A stretch of 64,000 nucleotides of DNA from Euborellia annulipes (GCA_023213315.1 JAKCPI010024904.1:1-64000), one strand, 5' to 3'; positions 11,630 through 22,312 are shown, numbered from the stretch's first letter. Translations and numbers: made by a program. Notes: generated by a model not told the origin, from the sequence alone.

Positions 11630-11665
11630 AAAATGCAAAAGCAGCTGACCCAAAAACATTTATAA
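11630..11665 (+). pseudogene. Terminal exon joined to the 11424-11527 exon
   Basis: After a pyrimidine tract ending ccatttcag, twelve codons read KMQKQLTQKHL and then stop TAA. The acceptor phase (0) matches the donor at 11528, so both segments join without a frame break across a 102-bp intron of invertebrate size. Function unknown. Confidence 0.4.
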
Positions 11666-12087
11666 GACTGCTTTGGGATTGAAATAAATGGTAACCAAAT
11701 TACGGGAAGAGGACAAAAAATAATACTTTCGTCATTATTAGTTCAAAATTTCCTTGCTGCTAAGTTTACTGTACCCATAAAAATTCTACAGCGACATATA
11801 TGTCGAATTTATAAGGGTATATATATATATATGATCTCATTGTTGTTTTAAATTTTATAATATGTATTATTCCATTTTAGTTACAATTAAAATAATTTTA
11901 TCATATAATGTTATGTCTTATTTTTATATCCTGCAAAATTCAACATCATTTAATTTTTAAAACATTTATCAATTTCGAGATTTTAATTTATAAAAGTGAA
12001 TGTCTACGAGTTTTAGATAAAATAAATCAAGAAAGCGAAAATAACAGAGAAAATTCTTACGATTTCATTCGCATTCCCCTACAGTCA

Positions 12088-12236
12088 TGAACGGATCCAA
12101 AGGAGTTTCTCGGGGGGGGGGGGGTAATCTGGTTTGTCTCGTCGCACAGCACAAATTATTTTTAATTCCCAAAAAAAAAAAATTTCTCAAATCTCGGGGG
12201 GGGGGGGGGGGTAATTACCCCGCCATCGACAAGGGG
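12088..12236 (+). mobile_element. hAT-type MITE fragment (GGATCC/poly-G family)
   Basis: CGGATCCAAAGGAGTTTCTC, a G run, GGTAATCTGG and CTCGTCGCACAGCAC match the complete copies at 28211-28457 and 63124-63387. A second G run and GTAATTACCCC follow. Its own right terminus is replaced by the host element. Confidence 0.55.
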
Positions 12237-12273
12237 TTATATTATAGATTATAACCCTAAATTATATTTTAAA

Positions 12274-12595
12274 ATTTATAATGGAGGCGAGCGTGGCTTA
12301 TCGGATAAGCTGAGGCTTAGTAATACGAGGTAAAATGTCACTCGAGTTCGAACCCAACTTGCCGAAAAAAATTCAACCAAAGTCGAACGTCTCTGCTGGA
12401 GCAAAAGGGAGTACACATTCCCTCCAATTCCAGGCACTTAGGGCCTCAGGGATGGACATAGGAATTCAGGGGTAAAACATCACCCGAATTCGAACCATTC
12501 CTAGAACGGGGGAGCACAATAGATCTGATCCAGAAGGTCGCAGTGCAAAGAGAAGCCCCAGAACAACTAATCAATCAATCAATCATCAAAATTTA
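12274..12595 (+). mobile_element. tRNA-derived SINE with AATC tail
   Basis: The head has a box-A-like GCGTGGCTTATCGGATAAGC and a box-B-like GAGTTCGAACCC. The body runs through GAGCAAAAGGGAGTACAC and ends with tandem AATC units. A second box-B-like CGAATTCGAACC occurs at 12485. It is oriented like the CCCGTACGG element it sits in. Confidence 0.6.
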
Positions 12596-12828
12596 TAATT
12601 TAAATTATAAGCGTAATATTATATCCTGAGAATTATAATATAAAATATAAGCGTAAGATTATATTCTGAGAATTATAATATAAAATATAAGCCTAGGCTT
12701 ATAAGTTTTAACTTATAATAAAAAGCTAAAATGTTATATGTTCTTGCTTATATATTTGCTTATAATCTAAAATATGACCTAGCTTACATTTTAAGCTTAT
12801 ATTTTTTGCCACATTTTTTCCGTACGGG

Positions 12829-13375
12829 TTGCCTGGTACGAGCCCTGTAATCCAACTTCAAATCCACCCTGACAGGCAAGTGATCCGAAGCAGTGCTGTC
12901 CATAACTATCTTCATGTTGGAAACTAAGCCCCTTCATGTTCGTCCATATCAGATCAAGTACCGAACATCCCAAAGAGCCAATATGAGTTAAGGATGCTGT
13001 AGAGTCGTCCTCCTTTCGTCCATTCAAAACGAGCATTCCATTGCTTTCCATTACTTCTACCAAATCTTTGCCATTTTTATCAACTTGGACATCGTGTGTT
13101 TTTCTTAAAGCTCTTAAACACGAACCTTCATAAACATCCCGCAAACCCTGGTTCAGTAAGCCAATTTTACTGTTCCAATCTCCTTCCAAAAGAAGATGGT
13201 CTCCTCGCTCCGTCCTTAAAGATTCAAGTGTAGCTGTCAAGGGTTCCCATATATAGTTCATATCGAGGGATGGTTTAAAATAAACTAGGCCTATTTCCAT
13301 TTTGAGTCCAGAAACATGAGTCACCTCCAAAAAGATCCAAAAGTTGTTCTTTACAATTAATTGTGATACAAAGCC
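12829..13375 (-). pseudogene. LINE endonuclease (EEP/APE-like) fragment
   Basis: The minus-strand reading of about 180 residues covers the C-terminal half of an APE-like endonuclease of non-LTR retrotransposons. It includes LLLEGDWNSKIG (the GDFN-type metal-binding motif), LNGRKEDDSTASLTHIG and CSVLDLIWTN. The latter two correspond to the NGR...T and S.IDYI motifs of these nucleases, although the final S-D-H region is corrupted. The reading continues upstream of the first Met to about 13375, so it is 5'-truncated. It is cut at its 3' end by the CCCGTACGG terminus at 12828. No RT follows, so it is a dead fragment. Confidence 0.65.
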
Positions 13376-13417
13376 ATACTTATAAATTTTACATCTTGAA
13401 AATCGAATGTACCGTAC

Positions 13418-13537
13418 TGTCGGAAACTAAATACATGTCGACACAAAAAATCTTGTGTGACAAGCACAGTACGCAACTATCGATTACCAAAGGTAAGAGA
13501 AAGTTGTGTGCTGTGCGCCAGTCACACCAGATTTTTC
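13418..13537 (+). repeat. Family F 3' end with hairpin, solo fragment
   Basis: CTGTCGGAAACTAAATACAT, GACACAAAAAATCTTGTGTG, then the hairpin region with GGTAAGAGAAAGTTGTGTGC and CAGTCACACCAGA. The left hairpin strand is degraded here. 13540-13990 that follows holds G+C-rich and AT-rich DNA with nothing recognised before the PKG exon. Confidence 0.55.
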
Positions 13538-14002
13538 CGTTTTTATCGGAGCCCTGAGGGCCCCGAGTCCTCTCAAAGAGAAATTTTCATTATTTTTTTT
13601 TTTATCTAAATTTTTCCGTTTTTAATCGGAGCTACAGATTTTTAGCCCGGCCCGGCCCGTGGGCCTCTCAAGGTCCGGGGCCCACCCGCATCGCGGGGTC
13701 TGCGGGGGCGTACGTTACGCCACTGTATTTATCTTACGTTAGGTTAAGTTTAAGTGACCAGAGAACAAATGCCTTTTGATATTTTAGGAACATTTTCTCC
13801 CACCCACTTATCCCAAGTGGAGACATTTTTTTTTTAGAGCAAGCGGGACTAGCCCCAAGTTGTTTTTCTACTCTAGATCCTTAATTCGATTAGCCATGCG
13901 TCTTCTTTTATTTCCCTAAAACTAATATTATTTTAGATTTTTTCTACTAGTTGGGCAATATCTATTATAAATTTAATTTTTATAAGAGATTTTGTATTGC
14001 AG

Positions 14003-14169
14003 ATCGAGGGAATTGATCAAAGCAGCCATCCTCGACAATGACTTCATGAAGAATCTGGAGATAACTCAAATCAGAGAGATCGTGGACTGCATGTATCCGG
14101 TTGAATATGCTTCCGGCAGCCTCATCATCAAAGAGGGCGACGTCGGCAGTATAGTCTATGTGATGGAAG
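14003..14169 (+). CDS. for: Internal exon of cGMP-dependent protein kinase (foraging/PKG type)
   Basis: This 167-bp exon translates to a segment starting [18 protein letters not shown] and continuing through [10 protein letters not shown] to [15 protein letters not shown]. This is the region leading into and opening the first cyclic-nucleotide-binding domain of type I/foraging PKG, a cytosolic serine/threonine kinase activated by cGMP. The identification rests on family sequence known to me; the Drosophila protein is nearly identical over the first 20 residues. The acceptor is a T-rich tract ending attgcag, and the exon opens with the third base of a codon. The donor is GAAG followed by gtgagc, leaving one base of the next codon, so entry is phase 2 and exit phase 1. 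The frame is open and conserved, unlike its surroundings. No flanking PKG exon could be found in the window, so the introns on both sides are very large. An ORF that runs on beyond the donor to 14222 is intronic. Confidence 0.93.
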
Positions 14170-14366
14170 GTGAGCCTTTTCTCATTACTTTAAACAAAAG
14201 ATACTTAATAAAAATAATTTAAATTAAAAACTTAAAAAATTTATAAATATTTTTTCAATTTCTGAACTTTCTTCATCTTTCTTTTTTTTAGTTATCTTCT
14301 CGGAATGTTTGTATAACTTCATCCTTAAATAGATTAATAGGATTTAATATGTAAAATTTGATTTTT

Positions 14367-14825
14367 ACTTTCTCTTACCTATAAATAAAATATATAGTGA
14401 GAAAGTATTGCGATCATGTCAAACATTCCATGTCGAGATTTTGATGAAAATACGTTTTGAGATCCCCTGACTACAAAAAGGGGGTCTCGCAAATTGGTCT
14501 GAGTAAAGCATGAAGAAAATGAACTACGAGGTTGAAATTTTATATTTTAAGTTAGGCACCTTATTGAGGCTTGAAAATAAGCTTTTGAATAAAATCGGCC
14601 AAAAAGTACTAAATACTTACTGATATATTTTTCAGTTTTTTCAATTTTCTCAAAATTCGCTCCAACGGTTTTGATTAAGATGCAAAAATCAATTATTTTT
14701 TAGATGCTCTTTAACATGTATATTCTCATTTTGCCCTTGAAATATTTTGAAGCACACTACTCTTGTACTTCATAGGAAAAAGATAGGAGAAATGGTTGTC
14801 ATGGTAACCGAATATAAATGTCTTT
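14367..14825 (+). mobile_element. Family F repeat, 3'-truncated copy
   Basis: It begins ACTTTCTCTTACC with the TATA inverted stretch and carries CATGTCGAGATTTTGATG and GATGCTCTTTAACATGTATA, but has no terminal hairpin. It lies just downstream of the PKG exon, inside the intron. Confidence 0.55.
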
Positions 14826-14828
14826 TGC

Positions 14829-14985
14829 ATAGGCGTAGCCAGAAATTTTCGATGGGGGGGTTCAGGATGATCTCCCCCCTCGACTAATAGGGCAGTATAA
14901 GGCGTCTAATGAAATATATGACTAGCCTATTCGCCCTCCTGGACCCCCCTCGGATTGGTTCGGGCCCGCCCTTTCTTAATTAAGT
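14829..14985 (+). mobile_element. hAT-type MITE fragment (CATAGGCGTAGCC family)
   Basis: CATAGGCGTAGCCAGAAATT, a G run, CAGGATGATCTCCCCC and GGCGTCTAATGAAATATATG match the complete copy at 35852-36422. The right terminus is absent. Confidence 0.5.
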
Positions 14986-15143
14986 GCCGCAATTTTTAAT
15001 TATTTAATTTAATAATGTCAAAAAGGCCAATTAGTAGAAAAATATCTATTATTTAAATTATATTATTAAAATACTAATTTTTTGTTTATTATTAATTAAT
15101 TAATTGATTTTATTGAAAATAATAATTAGCCCTATGGCCTACG

Positions 15144-15360
15144 TCAGTGGTTCCCAACCTTTTTTGACCCATCGCCCCTTTCTGGAGGTTGACTAACACC
15201 TATCGCCCCCCTTTACATTTTCATAGTATGCCTAATTTTAATTTGAAGTAAAGTGTAAATAATAAAGCAGTTTTATTATTTTAAACAATTTTATTACCGT
15301 AGGTCTATATACAGGGCCGCAGACAGACTTGACGGGCCCCGGGGCTACTTAATAATACGG
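15144..15360 (+). repeat. Two MITE left ends, partners unclear
   Basis: CAGTGGTTCCCAACCTTTTT (15144) is a terminus recurring inverted at about 17750-17772 and 19300-19325. CAGGGCCGCAGACAGACTTG (about 15313) recurs at 16662. Neither end gives a readable target duplication here. Confidence 0.35.
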
Positions 15361-16661
15361 CCCCACCCAAAAAAAAAACTTAAAGTTTTCTTTTTTTTAG
15401 TATGTAAAAGGCTATTGTAGCCTTCATGCCAACACTTTTTTACACAGTTTTTGACACAACTTTTGAAATAGTTATAGGTACCCGTACGGAAATAGTATAT
15501 GCCCTAAAATATAAGCGAATATAAGCACTTATAATTGCTTATATCCTCACTTATAAGCAGAAATATGATCTGAAACTTATATTCTTCAAATTATATATTA
15601 ACTTATAAGAAAAATTATAATCGGATATAATTTGAATTATAACCAATAGATATAACTTTTTATATGTCTCGGAAATTATATTTTGGATTATATTATAGTA
15701 TATCCAAAGATATAATTTTTTATTATAATTGTAATTATATTCGCAAATATGACTGCATTATACATATTCATGATGGTACATTGACTCTTTAGTTTCTTAC
15801 GAGGGCACTTATTAATAATTAACCGGTAAAATAAGAAAAAAATAAAAATTTTTAGAAATAGTTGCCATGTTAAGAAAATATAAATATTTTCCCATGTTTA
15901 CGATTTTTTATTTATTTACATTTTGAATTCTAAAATATCGGCGTAAATTTTTTGTCTGTGTTCCGGGAGAGTCCTGGAAAGGATATGATTCACAAAAAAT
16001 CATGAATAATTAATCGTTAAAATAATTTATATATTATAAAAATGAATTGGGAAAAATGTTTGTATGTACCGGTATGTATTTATCTAAAGCATTGTATTTT
16101 TTTTTTTTTTTTTTTTTATTTATTGTTTTTATCAATCAATTTTTTTTCAGAAAATTATGTTTCTACAAATAAAGCTGTCAACCTAAAAATAATTTTATCA
16201 TATAGGGGGAGAGGGCGGGACATTGGGACACGAGGCACATTGGGACATTCGAATTTTAGCGCTACTAAATGTAAAGTTAGATTGTACTCTTTGATCATTA
16301 GAGTGCATTTAGTACCCATTTTATTATAGAAAAATTTTAACAGCGTCAAGCTACGCCATAGCTAGTTACACGTTGCTACATCATATTTGTCCTGCGTTGT
16401 AAAAAAATCGGAAATCGTTTGAGGTCGATTATTTTCCATATGAACGTTTGAATTAAGACAGTTGAAATATTAGAGATAAGTGGACTTGTTTATTCTTACA
16501 ATGTCGGTACATGCAGATGTAATTATTTATTTTAGCTATTTGTATAGCCTCATTTTGTTTATAAACATGATTGAGGTAGATTGGGACATCTAGCGAGAGG
16601 CACATGTGGACACTAATAAATAAGAAATTATATATAATATTTAAGATATTATATTGTGGAC

Positions 16662-17430
16662 AGGGCCGCAGACAGACTTGACGGGCCCCGGGGCTACTTA
16701 CCAAAATATACCAAACTAATGTGGTACTTTATTTGAAACCTCTCGCGTATTAATCTAATTTCGAAAGAAATTTGATATTTAAGGGTCATTTTTGATGACT
16801 CTAATCAGCAGTTGGGTTTTACCAAAATATACCAAACTAATGTGGTACTTTATTTGATGCCTCACGCTTTCTTAATTCTCTATAATAATAAAAAAGACTA
16901 AAAAGTTTAAAATAAAATATAATAAAAAAAAACTTTAAAAAAAAAATACTTTTATTTAAATCGAACTAAAAAGAGATAAATAATTTAATTGTTCTTGTTA
17001 AAATTGCTGAATATTTATAACTTAAAATTAAAGCGTGGGGCGCTCATTAATAGCTTAAGGAATTGTCTATAGCCTCGGAATAACTTCGAAACGCCCCACG
17101 CTTTTATTTTAAGTTATAAATATTCAACAAATTTAACAAGAACAATTGAATTAAATTATTTATCTCTTTTTAGTTCGATTTAAATAAAAGCATTTTTTTA
17201 AAACGTTTTTTTTTTATTATATTTTTATTAGCTATCCTGAGTCGTGAAAAAGATTGATTTGAGATTAAAAGGCCCGGGCCCCCTGAGGAAAAAAATTTCA
17301 AGAAAATGATTTTTTTTAATTGAAATTTTAACCATGAAAATTATTTTTTATTAGAATTTTAAGGTGGGAGCGCAATGGGCCCGGGCCTGGAGATATTGCC
17401 CCCCCCCCTTTCCTCCCCTCTCTGCGGTCC
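16662..17430. mobile_element. Nested element with CAGGGCCGCAGACAG ends and inner palindrome
   Basis: Left end CAGGGCCGCAGACAGACTTG and right end CTCTCTGCGGTCCTG are imperfect inverted repeats. No matching 8-bp flanks are readable. Inside, a short duplicated block (ACCAAAATATACCAAACTAA, near 16699 and 16819) precedes a foldback of about 325 bp. Confidence 0.4.
16905..17230. repeat. Foldback palindrome of about 325 bp
   Basis: The arms pair over about 130 bp. AGCGTGGGGCG on the left matches CGCCCCACGCT on the right, and TTGTTCTTGTTAAA matches TTTAACAAGAACAA. The loop is about 55 bp. Confidence 0.7.
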
Positions 17431-18841
17431 TGAAAAAATCTCTAATATTTACGAATTTTGTATTAAAATTATTTTTTATTTCAAGAAAAAAAAATATTTT
17501 TTTATTTGTTTCTTATTTATAATTATTATATTATCTAAAAAAAAATTTTCCACTTTAAGTTTCTTGGAGAAGGGGGGGGGGGGGTTCATAAAACTTTTTG
17601 GCCCCCCCCCCCAAGCAGAAATCCTGGCTACGCTACTGATATCTACGGTAACAAAATTGTTTAAAATAATAAAACTGCATTATTATTTACACTTTAGATT
17701 AAAATTAGACATACAATGAAAATGAAAATGGGGGCGATAGGTGTTAGTCAGCCTCCAGAAAGGGTTGGGGAACCACTGTGTTAGATTGTGCCACCTTTAT
17801 TCACCAAATTATTTTTTTAGAACAAAACAAATTGTTTTTGTCCACATCTGCCTCTTCACTGTCCAAATCTACCTCACCCGAGAGGTACATTGGGACAATT
17901 TGGATTTTTTGGAAAATTGCAAAAATCTAATTCATCTATCGGTGAATAAGCGCTAAGCCTATGGCAATAGATAGTGCATTAATCAGTGTCAACAACATAA
18001 CATTAAATGCTCAAAAATATTGAAAGCCAAACTATACACAGCTAATTTTATTTGTACTGTCCCAATGTCCCGCCCTCTCCCCTAATGTTATGTCTTATTT
18101 TTATATCGTGATATATCACGATGCAAAATTCAACATCATTTAATTTTTAAAACGTTTATCAATTTCGAGATTTTAATTTATAAAAGTGAATGTCTACGAG
18201 TTTTGGGTAAAATAAATCAAGAAAGTGAAAATAGCAGAGAAAGAAGGGGGGAGGAGGGGGTAATTACCCCGCCATCGACAAGGGGTTATATTATATATAG
18301 ATTATAACCATAAATTATATTTTTAAATTTATAATATAAATTATAAGCGTAAGATTATATCCTGAGAATTATAATATAAAATATAAGCCTAGGCTTATAA
18401 GTTTGAACTTATAATAAAACGCTAAAATGTTATATATTCTTGCTTATATATTTGCTTATAACCTAAAATATGACCTAGCTTATATTTTAAGCTTATATTT
18501 TTTGCCACATTTTTTCCGTACGGGTATATACATAGCTTACAATATTTATTTAAATAAAGTTATATAAATTTTTTTCAAAATGTCCTAAACAAAGAGTTAC
18601 AAAGTTTTAATTTATCGAGGCCAAATTCGGACAGAGAATTTTCGGGGGAATCTGGGAGTATGGAAAATTTTTTGAAAATTACCCACTGAAATCTGCGTTT
18701 TTAGCTATCCTGAATCGTGAAAAAGATCAAACTTGACTTGAGCTTAAAGGGCCCGGACCCCCTGAGGAAAAAAATTCAAGAAAATGATTTTTTTTTAATT
18801 GAAATTTAAGATTTGAGCTAAAAGTGACGTTTCAATTCTAG

Positions 18842-19092
18842 CATGGGCGTAGCCAGGGTGAGGCAGGGGGGGGGGGCCGTTGCCCCCCCTGGCTGGTCCT
18901 AAAAATAAAATATATATATATTTTTCCCATTGGAAATTTTTTTTTAACACTCCAATTCACTACATTAATTTAATTTTTTTATTTTATTTAAATAAATAAT
19001 TAATACTCTATGTAGATATTAATTGCAAACCCCCCTCTTTCGCCCTAACGAGGAGTTGGCCCCCCCTAACAAGAAGTCTGGCTACGCCCATG
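18842..19092. mobile_element. hAT-type MITE (CATGGGCGTAGCC family), complete
   Basis: Termini CATGGGCGTAGCCAGG and GGCTACGCCCATG are inverted. They are flanked by the perfect 8-bp duplication AATTCTAG (18834-18841 and 19093-19100). The interior has a G run near the left end and C runs near the right. 251 bp, non-coding. Confidence 0.85.
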
Positions 19093-19348
19093 AATTCTAG
19101 ATTGGAATTATCTTCAGACTTTTATTTTTATGGTAATATTTTGTCCTCTTCTATCCTGACCTTCCTGTAAATAGGAGATTTTTCTCTTTGATTTTTATAT
19201 TTTTAAATTTTAGTAAACTAATAATTTTTCTCCCTTCGAATACTCATCGCCCCCCCCAATCGCCCCCCCCGCTTATTTATCGCCCCCCTGAAAACCCAAA
19301 TCGCCCCCAGGTTGGGAACCACTGGCCTACGGCTAAGCGGGTGAATAA

Positions 19349-19349
<1 letters not shown>

Positions 19350-19415
<66 letters not shown>

Positions 19416-19417
19416 TT
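19350..19417. repeat. A-homopolymer and (AAT)n microsatellite
   Basis: More than 30 A bases followed by about 11 AAT units, just after a MITE end (GGTTGGGAACCACTGG, about 19308). The translated Ile/Phe runs are not protein. Confidence 0.85.
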
Positions 19418-20156
19418 TTAATTGTCTCCAGGCCGCCAAGGCTTACGCATCACCTGGGAACCACTCAAAGCTCTCCCTGGACTGTTATTTCTTATTTTGG
19501 AGTTTTTATTGATGTTCCATTGAGGAGCAAGTTGTCTCTTTATAATTTCTTTCAAATTTTAAATATTTTCCTATTTCTTCCATACAAATCAAATTCGCGC
19601 CCTTCGAGTACTAGTACCTTACTGGCGTCTTTTTTTTGGTTTTTTACAATTTTATAAAAAAAGACCGAGCTCTCCCGTACGGAAAAAATGTGGCAAAAAA
19701 TATAAGCATAAAATGTAAGCTAGGTCATATTTTAGGTTATAAGCAAATATATAAGCAAGAATATATTACATTTTAGCGTTTTATTATAAGTTCAAACTTA
19801 TAAGCCTAGGCTTATATTTTATATTATAATTCTCAGGATATAATCTTACGCTTATAATTTATATTATAAATTTAAAAATATAATTTATGGTTATAATCTA
19901 TATATAATATAACCCCTTGTCGATGGCGGGGTAATTACCCCTCCTCCCCCCCTTCTTTCTCTGCTATTATCACTTTCTTGATTTATTTTATCTAAAACTC
20001 GTAGACATTCACTTTTATAAATTAAAATCTCGAAATTGATAAACGTTTTAAAAATTAAATGATGTTGAATTTTGCATCGTTATATATCACGATATAAAAA
20101 TAAGACATAACATTATATGATAAAATTATTTTTAGGTTGACAGCTTTATTTGTAGA

Positions 20157-20321
20157 TGTTATAAATTTAAAATAAGAACACGCTATTAATAACTATTAAA
20201 TATTTATTAGAATATCAATTGGATAATTAATCAATAACAAGATTACAAAATCAACAACTCTTTTTCATTATTGAACTTCCCTTTTTTCTTCAACAATTGA
20301 AGAATCTCGTTCCTCACTTCA
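20157..20321 (-). repeat. Gypsy-1 3' LTR
   Basis: 165 bp, + strand TGTTATAAATTTAAAATAAG to CTCACTTCA. It differs from the partner LTR by T/C in CTATTAATAAC and C/T in GAACTTCCC. Confidence 0.92.
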
Positions 20322-20453
20322 CCTTCCCCCTAAATTCAGGTATAACTCTTCTTGGAAGGGTCGATCACCATTCTTCTGAGAGGCTGGGGAATTCTACTGG
20401 ATCTTCTGAGTACGGGTAGAGCTTCTGTTTCTTCCCTACTGGGCGGCTCTGAA

Positions 20454-21581
20454 TTAGGTGGAATCCCCGTTAGGTGAAGCATTAATTCGGTTCTCCTGAC
20501 TTCGTAAGGGTGGAACTATTTCGAAGGTGTCCCTTAAATAATTTAAATTGTCTCCAAATGTTGAATTATTTGTTCTCTTCCTTAAGTGGTTAATGTGTCT
20601 TCTCCAAATTTTGGATCCAACTTCGACCTCATAAATGACTTGGCTAGTTCTTTTAATAATATTACCTTCAAGCCACTCGCTTTTATTATTCCGGAAATCT
20701 TTGACATACACCAAATCATTTTCTTTAAAACTTCTTACTTTTTTCATATGTGTTGTTTCCTTCTCTTGAGGTGTTTTTAAAAGGTCAAAAATAGTTCTTA
20801 TTTTATATTTAAAAATATTCTCAGCCGGTGTCAACATTCTTCCACCTTCTGTTGGTCCTGCTGGATTTGGGGTATTCCGGTAATCAACCAAAAATTGTTG
20901 TAAAATTTCTTCTAATCTCCCTTCACCCTTTAATTTTTTCAGTGCTCTTTTTAGGGTATCCACAAATCTCTCCACCTGGCCGTTACTTTGTGGATGATAG
21001 ACAGGCGAACGTAAATGTGTGATCCCATTTTGTTTACAAAATTCTTGAAATTCATATGATACAAATTGAGTACCATTGTCGGATACTAATATTTTAGGGA
21101 CGCCAAATTGTGAAAATAATCTTCTAAGATTTTTGATTGTGTGGAATGAAGTTGTTTTTTCCATGATAAAGACTTCAGGCCACTTTGAAAATGCGTCAAC
21201 TACTATTAAAAAATTACATCCTTTATAAGGTCCTGCGAAGTCCACATGGATGCGTTGCCATGGACTTCCTGATTCTGGCCAAGGTACTGGCGTTGATTTT
21301 GGAGGATTTTTAGCTGCGCTAGCACATCTTGAACACGATTTTACTAGCTCTTCTATATCAGAATCTATTCCAGGCCAATAAACATAACTACGGGCTAATG
21401 CCTTCATTCTGTTAATTCCTGGGTGACTACGATGAAACGATTTTAAAATTCGTGAGTTTAGTTTTTCCGGGACAATTACCCTGTCGCCATATAGTAAACA
21501 TCCATTTACATTTGATAATGAATCTCTTCGGTTATAAAATTGTTTTAATTTCAAATTTTCATTTTGATTTGATTTTTCCAT
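20454..21581 (-). CDS. pol: Gypsy-1 integrase
   Basis: This 375-residue ORF has an N-terminal zinc-binding HHCC module (H50, H53, C83, C86). The catalytic core has HVDFAGP (D114), SDNGTQF (D168) and HPQSNGQVERF (E204); the D-to-E spacing of 35 residues is that of retroviral-type integrases. A C-terminal basic domain with NDLVYVKDFRN and a WLEGNI segment (GPY/F-like) follows. It inserts element cDNA into chromosomal DNA, here with 5-bp duplications. The stop lies about 130 bp before the 3' LTR. No env ORF is present. Confidence 0.93.
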   Translation of the reverse strand: MEKSNQNENLKLKQFYNRRDSLSNVNGCLLYGDRVIVPEKLNSRILKSFHRSHPGINRMKALARSYVYWPGIDSDIEELVKSCSRCASAAKNPPKSTPVPWPESGSPWQRIHVDFAGPYKGCNFLIVVDAFSKWPEVFIMEKTTSFHTIKNLRRLFSQFGVPKILVSDNGTQFVSYEFQEFCKQNGITHLRSPVYHPQSNGQVERFVDTLKRALKKLKGEGRLEEILQQFLVDYRNTPNPAGPTEGGRMLTPAENIFKYKIRTIFDLLKTPQEKETTHMKKVRSFKENDLVYVKDFRNNKSEWLEGNIIKRTSQVIYEVEVGSKIWRRHINHLRKRTNNSTFGDNLNYLRDTFEIVPPLRSQENRINASPNGDST

Positions 21582-22312
21582 CCTTCTTCCATTGATTTTA
21601 TTACTCGTTGAAGAATTTCATCGTCCGCCGTAATTTGTATTATCTCTTTGTTAGAGATCGGTAATTGTGAAATAATATTATTTACAGAAAGTTTAACTTC
21701 ATCTTCACAAGAAATTGATGCGATTATTATATCTTCTGCAGGTTCATTTGCTCTTCTCTCTTCAATTAATCTTGATAAAGCGTCGGCTTTTCCAAATTCC
21801 AACGTTGGACAATATTTTATTTCAAATTCATAATTTAAAAGTAGGATGGCCCAACGTTGTAATCTATTTGCCGAATGAGCTGGAATCCCTTTTTTAAAAT
21901 TAAAAATACTTACAAGAGGCTTGTGGTCTGTAACTAAGGTAAATTTTCGACCATAAATATATTTGTGAAATTTTTTTATAGCGAAAATCAGCGCTAGTCC
22001 TTCCTTTTCGATCTGGCTATATTTCTTTTGAGCGGGAGTCAATGTTGACGAAGCATGAGCGATAGCTTTTTCACTCCCATCTGGAAACTTATGCGAAATT
22101 ACACAGCCAACTCCAAAATTCGATGCGTCCGCTGCAACAATTATTTCATATTCAGGATTAAAATGAGTCAAAAGTAAATCAGATTTCAAAATCTCTTTAA
22201 TTTTTTCAAATGCACTTTGGCATTGACGAGTCCAATTCCAAGTAGTCTCCTTTTTAAGTAAATTAATTAAAGGTGCTTGGATTATTATATAATTCTTTAA
22301 TGAATGCTCCAT
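21551..22312 (-). CDS. pol: Gypsy-1 RNase H region of Pol
   Basis: This 253-residue ORF runs from the RT thumb/connection (NWTRQCQSAFEKIKEIL) into an RT-linked RNase H: AADASNFGVGCVI (first Asp about 62), SQIEKEGLALIFAIKKFH (Glu about 104) and FTLVTDHKPL (Asp about 129), then ANRLQRWAI and GKADALSR, the final Asp region. RNase H removes RNA from RNA-DNA hybrids during reverse transcription. It overlaps the RT ORF by 50 bp and the integrase ORF by 31 bp in other frames; these overlaps are most simply single-base indels in this copy. Confidence 0.92.
   Translation of the reverse strand: MEHSLKNYIIIQAPLINLLKKETTWNWTRQCQSAFEKIKEILKSDLLLTHFNPEYEIIVAADASNFGVGCVISHKFPDGSEKAIAHASSTLTPAQKKYSQIEKEGLALIFAIKKFHKYIYGRKFTLVTDHKPLVSIFNFKKGIPAHSANRLQRWAILLLNYEFEIKYCPTLEFGKADALSRLIEERRANEPAEDIIIASISCEDEVKLSVNNIISQLPISNKEIIQITADDEILQRVIKSMEEGWKNQIKMKI

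Larger units (their letters stand above)
11348..12828 (+). mobile_element. CCCGTACGG element, copy 1 (5'-truncated, longest interior)
   Basis: The right end reads TTGCCACATTTTTTCCGTAC and closes with the palindromic CCGTACGGG at 12828, the terminus shared by copies at 15481, 19674, 24855 and 28645. The left terminus is missing. This copy alone keeps about 430 bp (11457-11888) that the others lack, and that stretch carries two exon-like segments. A hAT-MITE fragment and a SINE have inserted. Subterminal TTATAAG/CTTATA motifs are dense. Superfamily unassigned. Confidence 0.6.
16205..18082. mobile_element. TA-inserting element with GGGCGGGACATTGGGACA ends
   Basis: Inverted ends GGGGGAGAGGGCGGGACATT (left) and TGTCCCAATGTCCCGCCCTC (right) are flanked by TA on each side. 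The uninterrupted host sequence (ATCATATAATGTTATG in the sister copy near 29350) confirms a TA target, typical of Tc1/mariner-like elements. The 1.9 kb interior is filled with other repeats and no transposase is seen. The right end recurs as a fragment at 49760-50066. Confidence 0.65.
15481..18524 (+). mobile_element. CCCGTACGG element, copy 2, with nested insertion
   Basis: Starts CCCGTACGGAAATAGTATAT and ends TTTTTTCCGTACGGG. Subterminal DNA on both sides is packed with TTATAAG/CTTATA motifs. A TA-flanked element occupies 16205-18082; without it the copy is about 1.15 kb, like copy 5 at 28645. The middle retains the acceptor and first 34 bp of the exon seen in copy 1 (near 16150). No transposase. 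Confidence 0.7.

Noticed and set aside
16042..16329. 95-codon ORF starting MNWEKCLYVP, and the related ORF at 29206
   Set aside because: Both run through the T tract and exon-fragment junction of CCCGTACGG elements; the reading depends on tract length and has no shared continuation.
17375..17719. 114-codon ORF
   Set aside because: It crosses poly-C, poly-A and poly-G tracts of nested MITEs; no coding character.
15144..17772. Single large element with CAGTGGTTCCCAACC ends
   Set aside because: The ends are inverted, but the flanks do not match and they straddle the CCCGTACGG boundary, so they are probably from different copies.
19218..19439. Minus-strand ORF with poly-Ile/poly-Phe
   Set aside because: It is a translation of the AAT microsatellite and A-homopolymer.
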